This document shows positions 35,017 to 43,050 of a stretch of 64,000 nt of DNA, piece after piece. The position numbers were made by a program, and so were the translations under genes. Location: contig JBMHCG010000012.1 in assembly GCA_049890035.1 (NCBI GenBank), forward strand, positions 1-64,000. The letters run 5' to 3'. This DNA is from UBA11891 sp049890035. GTDB lineage: Bacteria; Bacteroidota; Bacteroidia; Flavobacteriales; Flavobacteriaceae. The number at the start of each line of letters is the position of its first letter. The first letter of the stretch is position 1. A model generated the notes under the pieces. It was given only the letters and a program-made list of their open reading frames with translations. It ran no database searches and was not told the origin of the DNA.

Positions 35017-36978
35017 TTGATTTCAAGAACAACCATAGATCAAGTTTACGATGCTGCTCGGGTTGAAGAAGTTATCGCAGACTTTGTTGTGCTGAAAAAA
35101 TCAGGCACCAACTACAAAGGGCTGAGTCCTTTTTCTCAGGAGAAAACACCGAGTTTCATGGTCTCTCCTGTCAAACAAATATGGAAGGATTTCAGTAGTG
35201 GTAAAGGCGGAAATGTGGTCGCTTTTTTAATGGAACACGAACATTTTACTTATCCAGAAGCCATTCGTTATTTAGCCAAGAAGTACAATATAGAAATCGA
35301 AGAAACCCAGCAGACCGATGCAGAAAAACAAAAAAACTCGGAACGCGAAAGCATGTACCTGGTCACTCAAATGGCACAGTCCTTTTTCGAAAAAAGTCTT
35401 TGGGAATCTTCTGCTGGTAAAGCAGTGGGCTTAACATACTTTAAAGAACGCAATTTTACAGAAGCTACCATTCGCCAGTTTGGATTAGGATATGCTCCAG
35501 AGAAAAACAACGCCCTAAGTGAAGCTGTAAAATCAGAAGGATATTCACTAGAATATTTAGAAAAAACGGGTTTGATCATTGTCAATCCAGAACGCAAACA
35601 GCCCATTGATCGATTTCGCGGGCGGGTCATTTTCCCCATACGAACCGCATCCGGTCGCGTACAAGGTTTCGGAGGGCGCATTCTGAAAAACGAAGTAAAA
35701 ACAGCGAAATATCTCAATTCCCCAGAAAGTGATATTTATCATAAGAGTAAGGTCCTATATGGATTGTATGAAGCCAAAAAAAGTATTGCTAAAGAGGATT
35801 GTTGTTATTTAGTAGAAGGATATACAGACGTCATCCAAATGCATCAGTCCGGTGTGACCAATGTGGTTTCGTCGTCGGGAACTGCTTTGACTTCGGACCA
35901 AATTCGGTTGATCCGTCGATTGACCAAAAATATTGTCGTGCTTTTTGATGGTGATGCAGCCGGTGTACGGGCTTCGTTACGCGGGATCGATTTGATTTTG
36001 GAACAGGACATGCATGTCAAAATCTGCACTTTCCCCGAAGGAGAAGATCCAGATAGTTTTGCGAAAGGCAAGTCTGAGGGTGCGATAAAAGCCTTTCTTT
36101 CAGAAAACGCTCAAGACTTTATCCAGTACAAAGCAACTTTATTACTCGAAGAAGCCCACAATGATCCAGTAAAAAAAGCAGACACAGTTCGGGCTATAGT
36201 AGGCAGTATTGCTAAAATTCCAGATGTCATCCAAAGAGAGGTATACATTCAAAGTTGTGCAAAAATGATGGAGATGTCAGAAGCGGTTCTATTCAATGCC
36301 TTGGCGCAACTGATTCAAAAAGAGCAAAATGAACGCAACAGGAGAAAATCTGTCAATCCCACTTTAGCAGTTGTCAAAGAAGACAACTCGCTGCCCCAAG
36401 AGGTCAGTGAATCCTTCGAATTGGAAAAACAAATCATACGTTTGTTGTTGCATTACGGAAATCATACCGCCCAATTTGAAGAGGTCTTGCTCAAGAAAAA
36501 TGAAGAAGGCGAGGTTCAAGAATCTTTTGAAAAGATGGAAATTAAAGTTTTTGAAAAAGTTTTTCTCGATCTTCAACAGGATGAAATAGAACTGACACAT
36601 CCTTTTTTTCAAAAGATCTATACCTTGCTCATTCAACAATTTCAGGATGTGGGAGAGCTTCAGTTGCAGCGATTTTTCGAGGGAGAAGAACCTTCGAACG
36701 AAGCCCTGTTGTCTGATTTGATGATGGAAAATGAAAAATACCAACTGCATAATTGGGAAAAGAAAAACATTTTTGTGCAAGCCCCCAAAGATCGTGTTGG
36801 ACAGTCCGTCACACAAACAATTTTGGCCTTACGAAGGTTTCTTATCGGGCAAAAGATTGCCTCCCTGACTATGGAACTGAAAAAAGATGAAACGACTTCT
36901 CTGGATTTATTGGAAGAAATAAGTATGTATAATGAGTTGCGACAATTGGTTTCTCAAAAATTGAGTCGGGTCATTTAA
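35017..36978 (+). CDS. dnaG: DNA primase
   Basis: 653 residues if started at TTG 35017, which gives ISRTTIDQVYDAARVEEVI, the usual N-terminus; the TTG at 34996 adds seven unneeded residues. DnaG makes replication primers. TOPRIM core: LVEGYTDVIQMHQSGV and LFDGDAAGVRASLRG. The N-terminal domain keeps the zinc-ribbon framework but not its ligands: residues 37, 40, 58 and 61 are Ser, Ser, Asp and Ser instead of Cys, His, Cys, Cys. The end overlaps the response-regulator gene on the other strand by 4 nt. Confidence 0.95.
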   Translation: MISRTTIDQVYDAARVEEVIADFVVLKKSGTNYKGLSPFSQEKTPSFMVSPVKQIWKDFSSGKGGNVVAFLMEHEHFTYPEAIRYLAKKYNIEIEETQQTDAEKQKNSERESMYLVTQMAQSFFEKSLWESSAGKAVGLTYFKERNFTEATIRQFGLGYAPEKNNALSEAVKSEGYSLEYLEKTGLIIVNPERKQPIDRFRGRVIFPIRTASGRVQGFGGRILKNEVKTAKYLNSPESDIYHKSKVLYGLYEAKKSIAKEDCCYLVEGYTDVIQMHQSGVTNVVSSSGTALTSDQIRLIRRLTKNIVVLFDGDAAGVRASLRGIDLILEQDMHVKICTFPEGEDPDSFAKGKSEGAIKAFLSENAQDFIQYKATLLLEEAHNDPVKKADTVRAIVGSIAKIPDVIQREVYIQSCAKMMEMSEAVLFNALAQLIQKEQNERNRRKSVNPTLAVVKEDNSLPQEVSESFELEKQIIRLLLHYGNHTAQFEEVLLKKNEEGEVQESFEKMEIKVFEKVFLDLQQDEIELTHPFFQKIYTLLIQQFQDVGELQLQRFFEGEEPSNEALLSDLMMENEKYQLHNWEKKNIFVQAPKDRVGQSVTQTILALRRFLIGQKIASLTMELKKDETTSLDLLEEISMYNELRQLVSQKLSRVI

Positions 36979-37604
36979 AGTGGTAGGTGTAATTTGGTTT
37001 GAGAATACAATTCATAGAAATTTTTAGTGCCGAGCTTATTGATAATTCGCGTTTTGTATGTATTGACAGTTTTTTGAGAGAGTCTAAGTTCGTTAGCAAT
37101 AACAACATTTTTTTTGCCGTCAATGAGATGCTTTAAAATTTGAATTTCTCTTGGAGACAATTTTCCATAATTATTTCTAGGACGTTTAATATCAATATTA
37201 TAATCCAATTCATTATCGTGTTTGGAAACGATATTTTCTCCTTTGTTATAAACATAAAGCATAGCTTCCAAAAGAAGCTTGCTCGGGGTACGTTTGGACA
37301 AGTAGCCTAAAGCACCAGCTTTCAGGATGCTATTGGCAAATACTTTGACAGAGTGATGGGTAAAGACTATGATTTTAGTTGTGGGATGGGCGACAGTCAC
37401 TTTTGCTATGATATCTACAGGACTGGCTTCTAACAGATCCAATTCCATGATGAGCAAATCAACAACCTCCTTTTGAAGAACCGCTTCAAGTTGTTTGTAT
37501 TTGTATTTTGGGGGCAGCAAGTGAAAATGTCTAAAAGGAGCAATTATTTGTTCAAAACCTGCATGAATTAACGGATGGGGATCCAGTACAAGGACTCGTA
37601 TCAT
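36975..37604 (-). CDS. LuxR-type response regulator with atypical receiver domain
   Basis: 209 residues. N-terminal receiver (1-~120) and C-terminal LuxR/NarL helix-turn-helix (about 148-205: SPREIQILKHLIDGKKNVVI, LSQKTVNTYKTRIINKLG). The receiver has Thr82 and Lys104 where expected, but the phospho-acceptor position reads Glu54 (VVDLLIMELDL) and the acidic pair is Asp8-Pro9 (LVLDPHP). Glu often mimics phospho-Asp, so the protein may be constitutively on or regulated differently. Convergent with dnaG (4-nt overlap); nadE lies upstream on the same strand. Target genes unknown. Confidence 0.87.
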   Translation of the reverse strand: MIRVLVLDPHPLIHAGFEQIIAPFRHFHLLPPKYKYKQLEAVLQKEVVDLLIMELDLLEASPVDIIAKVTVAHPTTKIIVFTHHSVKVFANSILKAGALGYLSKRTPSKLLLEAMLYVYNKGENIVSKHDNELDYNIDIKRPRNNYGKLSPREIQILKHLIDGKKNVVIANELRLSQKTVNTYKTRIINKLGTKNFYELYSQTKLHLPL

Positions 37605-37657
37605 GGTGCAACAAATTTGGGTAGCACCAAGGTACGACTTTATCTCAAATGAGGAAC

Positions 37658-38446
37658 CTACAAATCACCGGGAATGTAACAAACCGGAATGGGATCCATT
37701 TTGTGCCGATTGGATTTGTGGTGCTTTTGGTAGAGTGCCAGTACTTTTTTCTGTCGCTCACTCATACGAGCCTCTACTTGCTTTTTTTCAACAGCTTGCA
37801 TAGCCCATTCCATTTCTGGATACGTAGCCCCTAGTTGGTCTTCGTCTGTCCGTCCGTCGTCCCACAGTCCATCGGTGGGAGCCGCTGTTTGAATACTTTT
37901 TGCGATTCCCAAATGAGCCGCTAGTTCAAACACTTCTGTTTTTAATAAATCGGCTATGGGACTAATATCCACCCCGCCGTCACCGTATTTCGTATAAAAT
38001 CCAACACCAAAGTCTTCGACCTTATTTCCCGTACCAACCACAAGATAACGATGCAAGGCTGCAAAATAATAGAGCGTGGCCATACGGAAACGGGCTCTTG
38101 TATTGGCAAGGCTTAATTTTTGTTGTGACTCCAAGTCTGTTTTTGGAAGCATTTTTGTAAACGCATCAAAAACAGTGCTTAAAGGCATGTTGATGGGGGT
38201 AACTTGGCTGAATTTATTATTGAGCCATTGCAGGTGTTCCTCGGCTCTGCTTTGTTGTTTTTTTTCTTGGTGGATGGGCATCTCAAGAGCCAAAACAGGC
38301 AAGCCAGTTAAGGCACAAAGCGTGGAGGTGACAGCAGAATCAATGCCTCCAGAAACACCTACAACGAAGCCTTTTATTTGAGAATTTTCAGCATAGGAAC
38401 GCAGCCAATTAACAATGTACTTTTCAACTTTTTCAGGGGATTTCAT
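37658..38446 (-). CDS. nadE: NAD synthetase, ammonia-dependent type
   Basis: 262 residues. PP-loop GVSGGIDSAV at residues ~30-39, GTGNKVEDFGVGF, and FTKYGDGGVDISPIADL-type segment with the nicotinate-adenine dinucleotide site. There is no glutaminase domain, so free ammonia is the nitrogen donor. Divergent from gldB, with a 66-nt gap; the upstream gap contains a palindromic GTATAAAAATAC. Confidence 0.95.
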   Translation of the reverse strand: MKSPEKVEKYIVNWLRSYAENSQIKGFVVGVSGGIDSAVTSTLCALTGLPVLALEMPIHQEKKQQSRAEEHLQWLNNKFSQVTPINMPLSTVFDAFTKMLPKTDLESQQKLSLANTRARFRMATLYYFAALHRYLVVGTGNKVEDFGVGFYTKYGDGGVDISPIADLLKTEVFELAAHLGIAKSIQTAAPTDGLWDDGRTDEDQLGATYPEMEWAMQAVEKKQVEARMSERQKKVLALYQKHHKSNRHKMDPIPVCYIPGDL

Positions 38447-38469
38447 AGCGCACTTATAGTATTAGAATG

Positions 38470-38477
38470 TATGTTTG
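38470..38477 (+). promoter_or_regulatory. -7 element of gldB
   Basis: TATGTTTG, an exact TAnnTTTG, 35 nt ahead of the gldB ATG. No TTG at the expected distance was found. Confidence 0.45.
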
Positions 38478-38512
38478 TATAAAAATACAATCATTTATTA
38501 GCTTATTAAAAA

Positions 38513-39508
38513 ATGAAGGGAATCCTTTCCAATAAAAAACAATTACGGTATGTCTTTGGCAGTATCAGTCTGCTGTTATTGGTTCTATTTGGATGCCAAG
38601 AAACCTCAAGCGTCGAACAAGAGATTGCTGCCATACCCCTTGCAATAATTATTGATCGATTTGATAAAAAATTTCATCAATCCACCCCGGAGGAACTCCC
38701 CCAGTTGAAAAAAAACTATCCGTTTTTATTTCCCAAACAATTTTCAGATAGTGTATGGTTCAAACGTCAAAAAGACAGCTTACAATTGTTGTTACAAAAT
38801 GCTGTCGATAGTGAGTTTCCTTCTTTTGATACAGTAGAACAAGAGCTGACAGACCTTTTTAAACATATCCGTTATTATTTCCCAAAAGAACCAACGCCGC
38901 ATGTTATTGGGCTGATCAATAATGTTGATTACCAAAGTAAAACGATATTTTCAGACAGTCTTTTGTTGCTTTCTTTGGATACGTATTTGGGCAGTAATCA
39001 CAAATTATATGAAGGCATCCCCAATTACATTCGTCAACAAATGGATATCTCTTATATGGGGTCGCATGTGGCGGAAAAATTTGTAGCTAGGCAGATACCT
39101 GTTCCGCAATCAAGGACATTCTTGTCACAAATGATTTATCATGGCAAGATTGCTTACCTCAAGACATTACTATTACCAAGAGCGACACCCGCCCACCGGT
39201 TTGGATATACCGATCAACAATGGCAGTGGACTCAGAATAATCAAAAGTATATTTGGCAGTATTTTATTGAAAAACAGTTGTTGTACAGCACCGATCCTGC
39301 GCTAGTTCAACGTTTTATCGAGCCGGCACCTTTTTCGAAGTTTTATTTGGAAATAGACAATGAGACTCCGGGACAACTCGGTATTTGGTTAGGTGCTCAA
39401 ATCGTCCATGCCTATCGGGAACGAAATCCCACATTACCACTGGATCAACTCCTGGCACTTCCAGCGCAGACGTTATTTCAACAATCAAATTACAAACCCA
39501 AAAGATAA
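38513..39508 (+). CDS. gldB: gliding motility lipoprotein GldB
   Basis: 331 residues. Lipoprotein signal ending VLFGC (Cys28), then IAAIPLAIIIDRFDKKFHQ, typical of GldB. It is required for gliding in Flavobacterium, though its exact function is unresolved. Its C-terminal half (YMGSHVAEKFV, GQLGIWLGAQIVHAY, ERNPTLPLDQLL) is the best conserved in the family. The stop is 1 nt before gldC; the pair is a classic gliding operon. Confidence 0.93.
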   Translation: MKGILSNKKQLRYVFGSISLLLLVLFGCQETSSVEQEIAAIPLAIIIDRFDKKFHQSTPEELPQLKKNYPFLFPKQFSDSVWFKRQKDSLQLLLQNAVDSEFPSFDTVEQELTDLFKHIRYYFPKEPTPHVIGLINNVDYQSKTIFSDSLLLLSLDTYLGSNHKLYEGIPNYIRQQMDISYMGSHVAEKFVARQIPVPQSRTFLSQMIYHGKIAYLKTLLLPRATPAHRFGYTDQQWQWTQNNQKYIWQYFIEKQLLYSTDPALVQRFIEPAPFSKFYLEIDNETPGQLGIWLGAQIVHAYRERNPTLPLDQLLALPAQTLFQQSNYKPKR

Positions 39509-39509
39509 A

Positions 39510-39842
39510 ATGGCCATACACAAGCAAACTCCGATAACAATAGATGTAGGACTGGATGAAAATAAACTACCCGAAAAAATCGAGTGGTCTGCGCCCGATG
39601 GAGGTATTTCAAAGGCAGCTGCGAAAGCGATGTTGTTGTCCCTATGGGATGGTGATAAACAAGAAACCCTCCGAATGGATTTGTGGGTAAAGGACATGCC
39701 GGTAGATCAGATGCAACGCTTTTTTCATCAGAGCTTAGTGACAATGGGTGAAACTTATTACAGAGCCACTCAAGATGAAAAAATGGCACAAGGGTTTGAA
39801 GATTTCGCAGCTTTTTTTGCTGAAAAACTTAAACTGCGATAA
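39510..39842 (+). CDS. gldC: gliding motility protein GldC
   Basis: 110 residues from ATG at 39510. Soluble, no signal; conserved ITIDVGLDENKLPEKIEWSA and FHQSLVTMGETYYRAT. Linked to gldB in gliding flavobacteria; loss affects gliding only partly. A longer in-frame start inside gldB (39393) is rejected. Confidence 0.93.
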   Translation: MAIHKQTPITIDVGLDENKLPEKIEWSAPDGGISKAAAKAMLLSLWDGDKQETLRMDLWVKDMPVDQMQRFFHQSLVTMGETYYRATQDEKMAQGFEDFAAFFAEKLKLR

Positions 39843-39845
39843 GTC

Positions 39846-40451
39846 TTATCGATTTGTAATTGATTTGAGTACTTGATCAATACCCACTAATAGCGTATCC
39901 AGTCCTGATTTATTGGACGCTGATGTGACAAAATAGGGGGGTATTTCCTCCCATTCGTCTTCCAATTTTTCACAATAAGCCATCAAATGCCTTTCGATGG
40001 CTTTAGGCTTTAATTTATCAGCTTTGGTAAATACTAAATAAAAGGGAATATGTTCACCGCCTAGCCATCGGATAAATTCCAAATCTATAGCTTGAGCGGG
40101 TAGTCGAATATCAACCAACACAAAAGCCAGCACAAGTTGCTTTCGTTCTTTAAAATATGTTTCAATATAGGCTTGAAACTTTTTTTTGTGTGTCTTAGAA
40201 ACGCGTGCATACCCATAGCCAGGGAGGTCTACCAAATGCCATTGGCGATTGATTAAAAAGTGATTTATCAATTGTGTTTTTCCAGGTCTTGAGGAGGTTT
40301 TGGCTAAACTTTTTTTGTTGCAGAGGGCATTGATTAGAGAGGATTTCCCTACGTTGGAACGCCCAATAAATGCAAATTCGGGGAGGTATCCACCAGGGCA
40401 TTTAGCCACCTCGGTATTACTGATAACAAATTCGGCAGATTTGATCTGCAT
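39846..40451 (-). CDS. engB: ribosome biogenesis GTPase EngB (YsxC)
   Basis: 201 residues. G1 GRSNVGKS at residues ~30-37, G3 DLPGYGYARV, G4 TKADKL and G5 TSASNKSG. An essential small GTPase of 50S subunit assembly. Convergent with gldC: only 3 nt separate the ends. The hydrolase gene lies 6 nt upstream on the same strand. Confidence 0.96.
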   Translation of the reverse strand: MQIKSAEFVISNTEVAKCPGGYLPEFAFIGRSNVGKSSLINALCNKKSLAKTSSRPGKTQLINHFLINRQWHLVDLPGYGYARVSKTHKKKFQAYIETYFKERKQLVLAFVLVDIRLPAQAIDLEFIRWLGGEHIPFYLVFTKADKLKPKAIERHLMAYCEKLEDEWEEIPPYFVTSASNKSGLDTLLVGIDQVLKSITNR

Positions 40452-40457
40452 GCGTAG

Positions 40458-41222
40458 TTAGATTTGACTTGTTTGGAACCAGTCAGTGAGTATTTCATTG
40501 AATCGGATTGGGTGTTCCATCATAGGCGCATGCCCACATTGGTCAATCCAATACAAGGTGGAGTTGGGTAGGAGTCTGTAAAATTCTTCTGCCACGTTGG
40601 GGGGGGTAACGTGGTCTTGGGCTCCCCAAATGATGGCCGTTGGAGTTTCCATTTTTGGGAGGTCTTTGGACATGTTGTGCCGTATGGCACTTTTGGCTAT
40701 GGCTAGTGTTTTGACCAGTTTGTTTCGATCATTGACCGTTTCAAAGACTTCATCCACAATTTCTTTCGTAGCTACCTTGGGGTCATAGAATACTTCCTCA
40801 CTTTTTGCTTTGATATATTCATAGTTTCCTCTTTTGGGATAGCCATCTCCCATAGCATTTTCGTATAGTCCGGAACTGCCCGTAATGATCAGTCCCTTTA
40901 CTTTTTTGGGATAGAGTTTGGTGTACAGTAAGGCAATGTGACCACCTAGAGAATTGCCTAGCAAAACGACCTCTTGCAAATCCATAAATAGAATGAATTC
41001 ATGGAGATAAAGTGCAAACTCTTTGACATTGGTTTTCAATAGTGGCTTGTCATAAACTGGTAATTCGGGGATAATGACTCGATATCCAGCTTCAGAAAAG
41101 TGTGAAAAAACCCCTTCGAAATTACTGAGCCCGCCCATTAAGCCATGCAGAATTAAGATTGGCTGGCCGGTCCCTTTTTCGACATATCGAAAGCCGCTGG
41201 TTTCAATCAATTGGTTTTTCAT
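40458..41222 (-). CDS. alpha/beta hydrolase
   Basis: 254 residues from ATG at 41222; a TTG two codons upstream is less likely. Nucleophile elbow GNSLGGH, Asp in IIWGAQDHVTPP and His in QCGHAPMMEHP form the triad; oxyanion region LHGLMGGLSNF. The substrate class (ester, C-C bond) is unknown. It lies head-to-head with the mraZ operator region and 6 nt upstream of engB. Synteny with mraZ suggests a housekeeping role in this lineage. Confidence 0.88.
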   Translation of the reverse strand: MKNQLIETSGFRYVEKGTGQPILILHGLMGGLSNFEGVFSHFSEAGYRVIIPELPVYDKPLLKTNVKEFALYLHEFILFMDLQEVVLLGNSLGGHIALLYTKLYPKKVKGLIITGSSGLYENAMGDGYPKRGNYEYIKAKSEEVFYDPKVATKEIVDEVFETVNDRNKLVKTLAIAKSAIRHNMSKDLPKMETPTAIIWGAQDHVTPPNVAEEFYRLLPNSTLYWIDQCGHAPMMEHPIRFNEILTDWFQTSQI

Positions 41223-41307
41223 CTGCAAAGACTCTATAGAGGGGCAAATATAGAGAATTCAAGCATTATAATGTCGATGATGGTTCAAAACGATTCAATT
41301 ATTACCA

Positions 41308-41355
41308 GTGGTAAAAGTTATCAACAAAGTGGTAAATTGTGGTAAAAAGTGGTAA
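41308..41355 (+). promoter_or_regulatory. MraZ operator: four GTGGTAA repeats
   Basis: GTGGTAA occurs at 41308-41314, 41329-41335, 41339-41345 and 41349-41355. Steps are 21, 10 and 10 bp, so all lie on the same DNA face. MraZ is known to bind tandem TGGG-type or AAAGTG-type repeats of about 10-bp period upstream of its own gene, so this array is the natural operator of the dcw cluster. The repeats overlap the -33 region of the promoter at 41337-41371, which fits autorepression. Confidence 0.75.
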
Positions 41356-41371
41356 TTAATTTTTAATTTTG
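41337..41371 (+). promoter_or_regulatory. promoter of mraZ and the dcw cluster
   Basis: TTG at 41337-41339 and TAATTTTG at 41364-41371, spacer 24 nt (slightly long). The TAnnTTTG match is exact; the transcript would start about 18 nt ahead of the mraZ ATG. The -33 element is covered by repeat 3 of the operator. Confidence 0.55.
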
Positions 41372-41396
41372 ATTTAATAAAGTATAACAAGCTCTG

Positions 41397-41864
41397 ATGC
41401 AGCATTTTATTGGGACATACGAATGCAAAGCAGATGCCAAAGGGCGTATCATGATTCCCGTGGTCCTCAAAAAGCAACTGACTGTCGCCATGGCCGATGG
41501 ATTTGTTTTAAAACGTGCTGTTTTTAATAACTGCTTGGAGTTGTATCCGATGAAAGAGTGGGAATCGTTGATGGCCAAAATCAACAAACTCAATCGTTTT
41601 AATAAAAAGAATATTGATTTCATTCGCCGTTTTACGGCAGGAGTGAAAATTGTCGAAGTAGATACTTCGGGTCGCCTATTGATTCCGAAAGATTTGTTGG
41701 CTCATGCGGGCATTCAAAAAGAGGTGGTCGTGTCGTCGGCTGTCAATATTATAGAAGTATGGGACAAGGGGCAGTACGAAACGGCTATTGATGCAGCAAC
41801 GCTTGATTTTGGCGCGCTGGCTGAAGAAGTAATGGGAGATCAGGATGAAGATGGGGTATCATAA
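41397..41864 (+). CDS. mraZ: transcriptional regulator MraZ
   Basis: 155 residues, two SpoVT/AbrB-like swapped-hairpin halves: FIGTYECKADAKGRIMIPVV at the start and VEVDTSGRLLIPKDLLAHAG in the second half. MraZ represses the dcw promoter and is the first gene of the cluster; the repeats immediately upstream are its likely operator. Overlaps rsmH by 20 nt. Confidence 0.97.
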   Translation: MQHFIGTYECKADAKGRIMIPVVLKKQLTVAMADGFVLKRAVFNNCLELYPMKEWESLMAKINKLNRFNKKNIDFIRRFTAGVKIVEVDTSGRLLIPKDLLAHAGIQKEVVVSSAVNIIEVWDKGQYETAIDAATLDFGALAEEVMGDQDEDGVS

Positions 41865-42747
41865 ACCAGTGCTGTTGCATGAAGCGATCGAAGGTTTGCA
41901 AATCAATCCTTCAGGCACGTATGTGGATGTAACCTACGGCGGCGGCGGGCATTCGCGTGCCATTTTTGATCAATTGAACGAAGCCGGTCGCTTGTATGCT
42001 TTTGATCAAGATCCTGATGCGGCTGCCAATTGTATTTTGGATCAGCGCTTTGAGTTGATTGCTGCCAATTTTTCATTTATGCAACAGTTCTTAAAATTCA
42101 AAGGGGTGGTTGAAGTAGACGGAATCTTAGCCGATTTTGGTGTTTCTTCTCATCAGTTTGATCGTCAAGAACGCGGTTTTTCAACACGCTATGATGGGCC
42201 TTTGGATATGCGAATGAATCCTGAACAGGAACTTGACGCAGCGCAAATAATCAACCGTTATACAGAAAAAGAATTGAGCAATTTATTTCTGCGGTACGGT
42301 GAGCTACGCAATGCCAAAAAAATAGCGGCTACAGTAGTAGCACATCGCACGAATAACCCATTCCAGACGACACACCAATTAAAAGAGTTGGTGGCGCAGT
42401 TGGTTCCAGAGCGATTTTTAAACAAGTTGCTTGCCCAGGTGTTCCAAGCTATTCGAATTGAAGTCAATCAGGAGCTAGATGTCATTCAAAAGTTCTTGCA
42501 ACAGGCGGCAAACATTCTACTTTCAAAGGGGCGCTTGGTTTGCATTTCGTACCATTCTTTGGAAGATCGATTGGTTAAGCACTTTATAAGAGAGGGTCAA
42601 TTTGAAGGTGCTGCTGCAGTTGATTTCTATGGAAATAAAAACTGTCCACTTCGAAAAATCGGAAACGTAATTGTGCCTGCTGCGGAGGAAATAAAAGAGA
42701 ACAATAGAGCACGTAGTGCTAAAATGAGAATCGCAGAAAAGATATGA
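41845..42747 (+). CDS. rsmH: 16S rRNA (cytosine1402-N4)-methyltransferase
   Basis: 300 residues. SAM-binding YVDVTYGGGGHSRAI and LADFGVSSHQFD, plus SYHSLEDRLVKHF. Starts inside mraZ; ATG at 41845 has a GGAG 8 nt ahead, while the internal ATG at 41851 is also possible. Overlaps ftsL by 4 nt. Confidence 0.97.
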   Translation: MKMGYHKPVLLHEAIEGLQINPSGTYVDVTYGGGGHSRAIFDQLNEAGRLYAFDQDPDAAANCILDQRFELIAANFSFMQQFLKFKGVVEVDGILADFGVSSHQFDRQERGFSTRYDGPLDMRMNPEQELDAAQIINRYTEKELSNLFLRYGELRNAKKIAATVVAHRTNNPFQTTHQLKELVAQLVPERFLNKLLAQVFQAIRIEVNQELDVIQKFLQQAANILLSKGRLVCISYHSLEDRLVKHFIREGQFEGAAAVDFYGNKNCPLRKIGNVIVPAAEEIKENNRARSAKMRIAEKI

Positions 42748-43049
42748 AACAGGTATTGTCTTTTTTGAATATGGAGTTTTTGCTCAAAGAAGGAGCACTT
42801 CGGAATTGGCGTCTCATTTTTGTTTTGTCTTTTCTGGCCATGACTATGATCGAAAGTGGCCATCGGGCTGACAGTAAAATATTCAAGATAGCCCAATTGA
42901 ATGAAGAATTAAAGGCTTTAAAAAGTCAGTTCGTTGAGAATCGTTCCCGCTTGATGCGATTGAAAATGGAAACTAAGATCGCCGATTTATTAGAATCCAA
43001 AGGAGTGAAGCCCTCTGAACAACCGCCCACTAAAATTATTGTCAAGTAG
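42744..43049 (+). CDS. ftsL: cell division protein FtsL
   Basis: 101 residues: short cytoplasmic tail, one transmembrane segment (RLIFVLSFLAMTMI), then a periplasmic coiled coil (KIAQLNEELKALKSQF). Recognised by position between rsmH and ftsI and by layout; sequence conservation is low in this family. Overlaps rsmH by 4 nt (ATGA). Confidence 0.85.
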   Translation: MKQVLSFLNMEFLLKEGALRNWRLIFVLSFLAMTMIESGHRADSKIFKIAQLNEELKALKSQFVENRSRLMRLKMETKIADLLESKGVKPSEQPPTKIIVK

Positions 43050-43050
43050 T

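Noticed and set aside
39836..39858. CGATAAG/CTTATCG palindrome between gldC and engB
   Set aside because: The loop would be one base, which cannot form a proper terminator hairpin; it may be chance.
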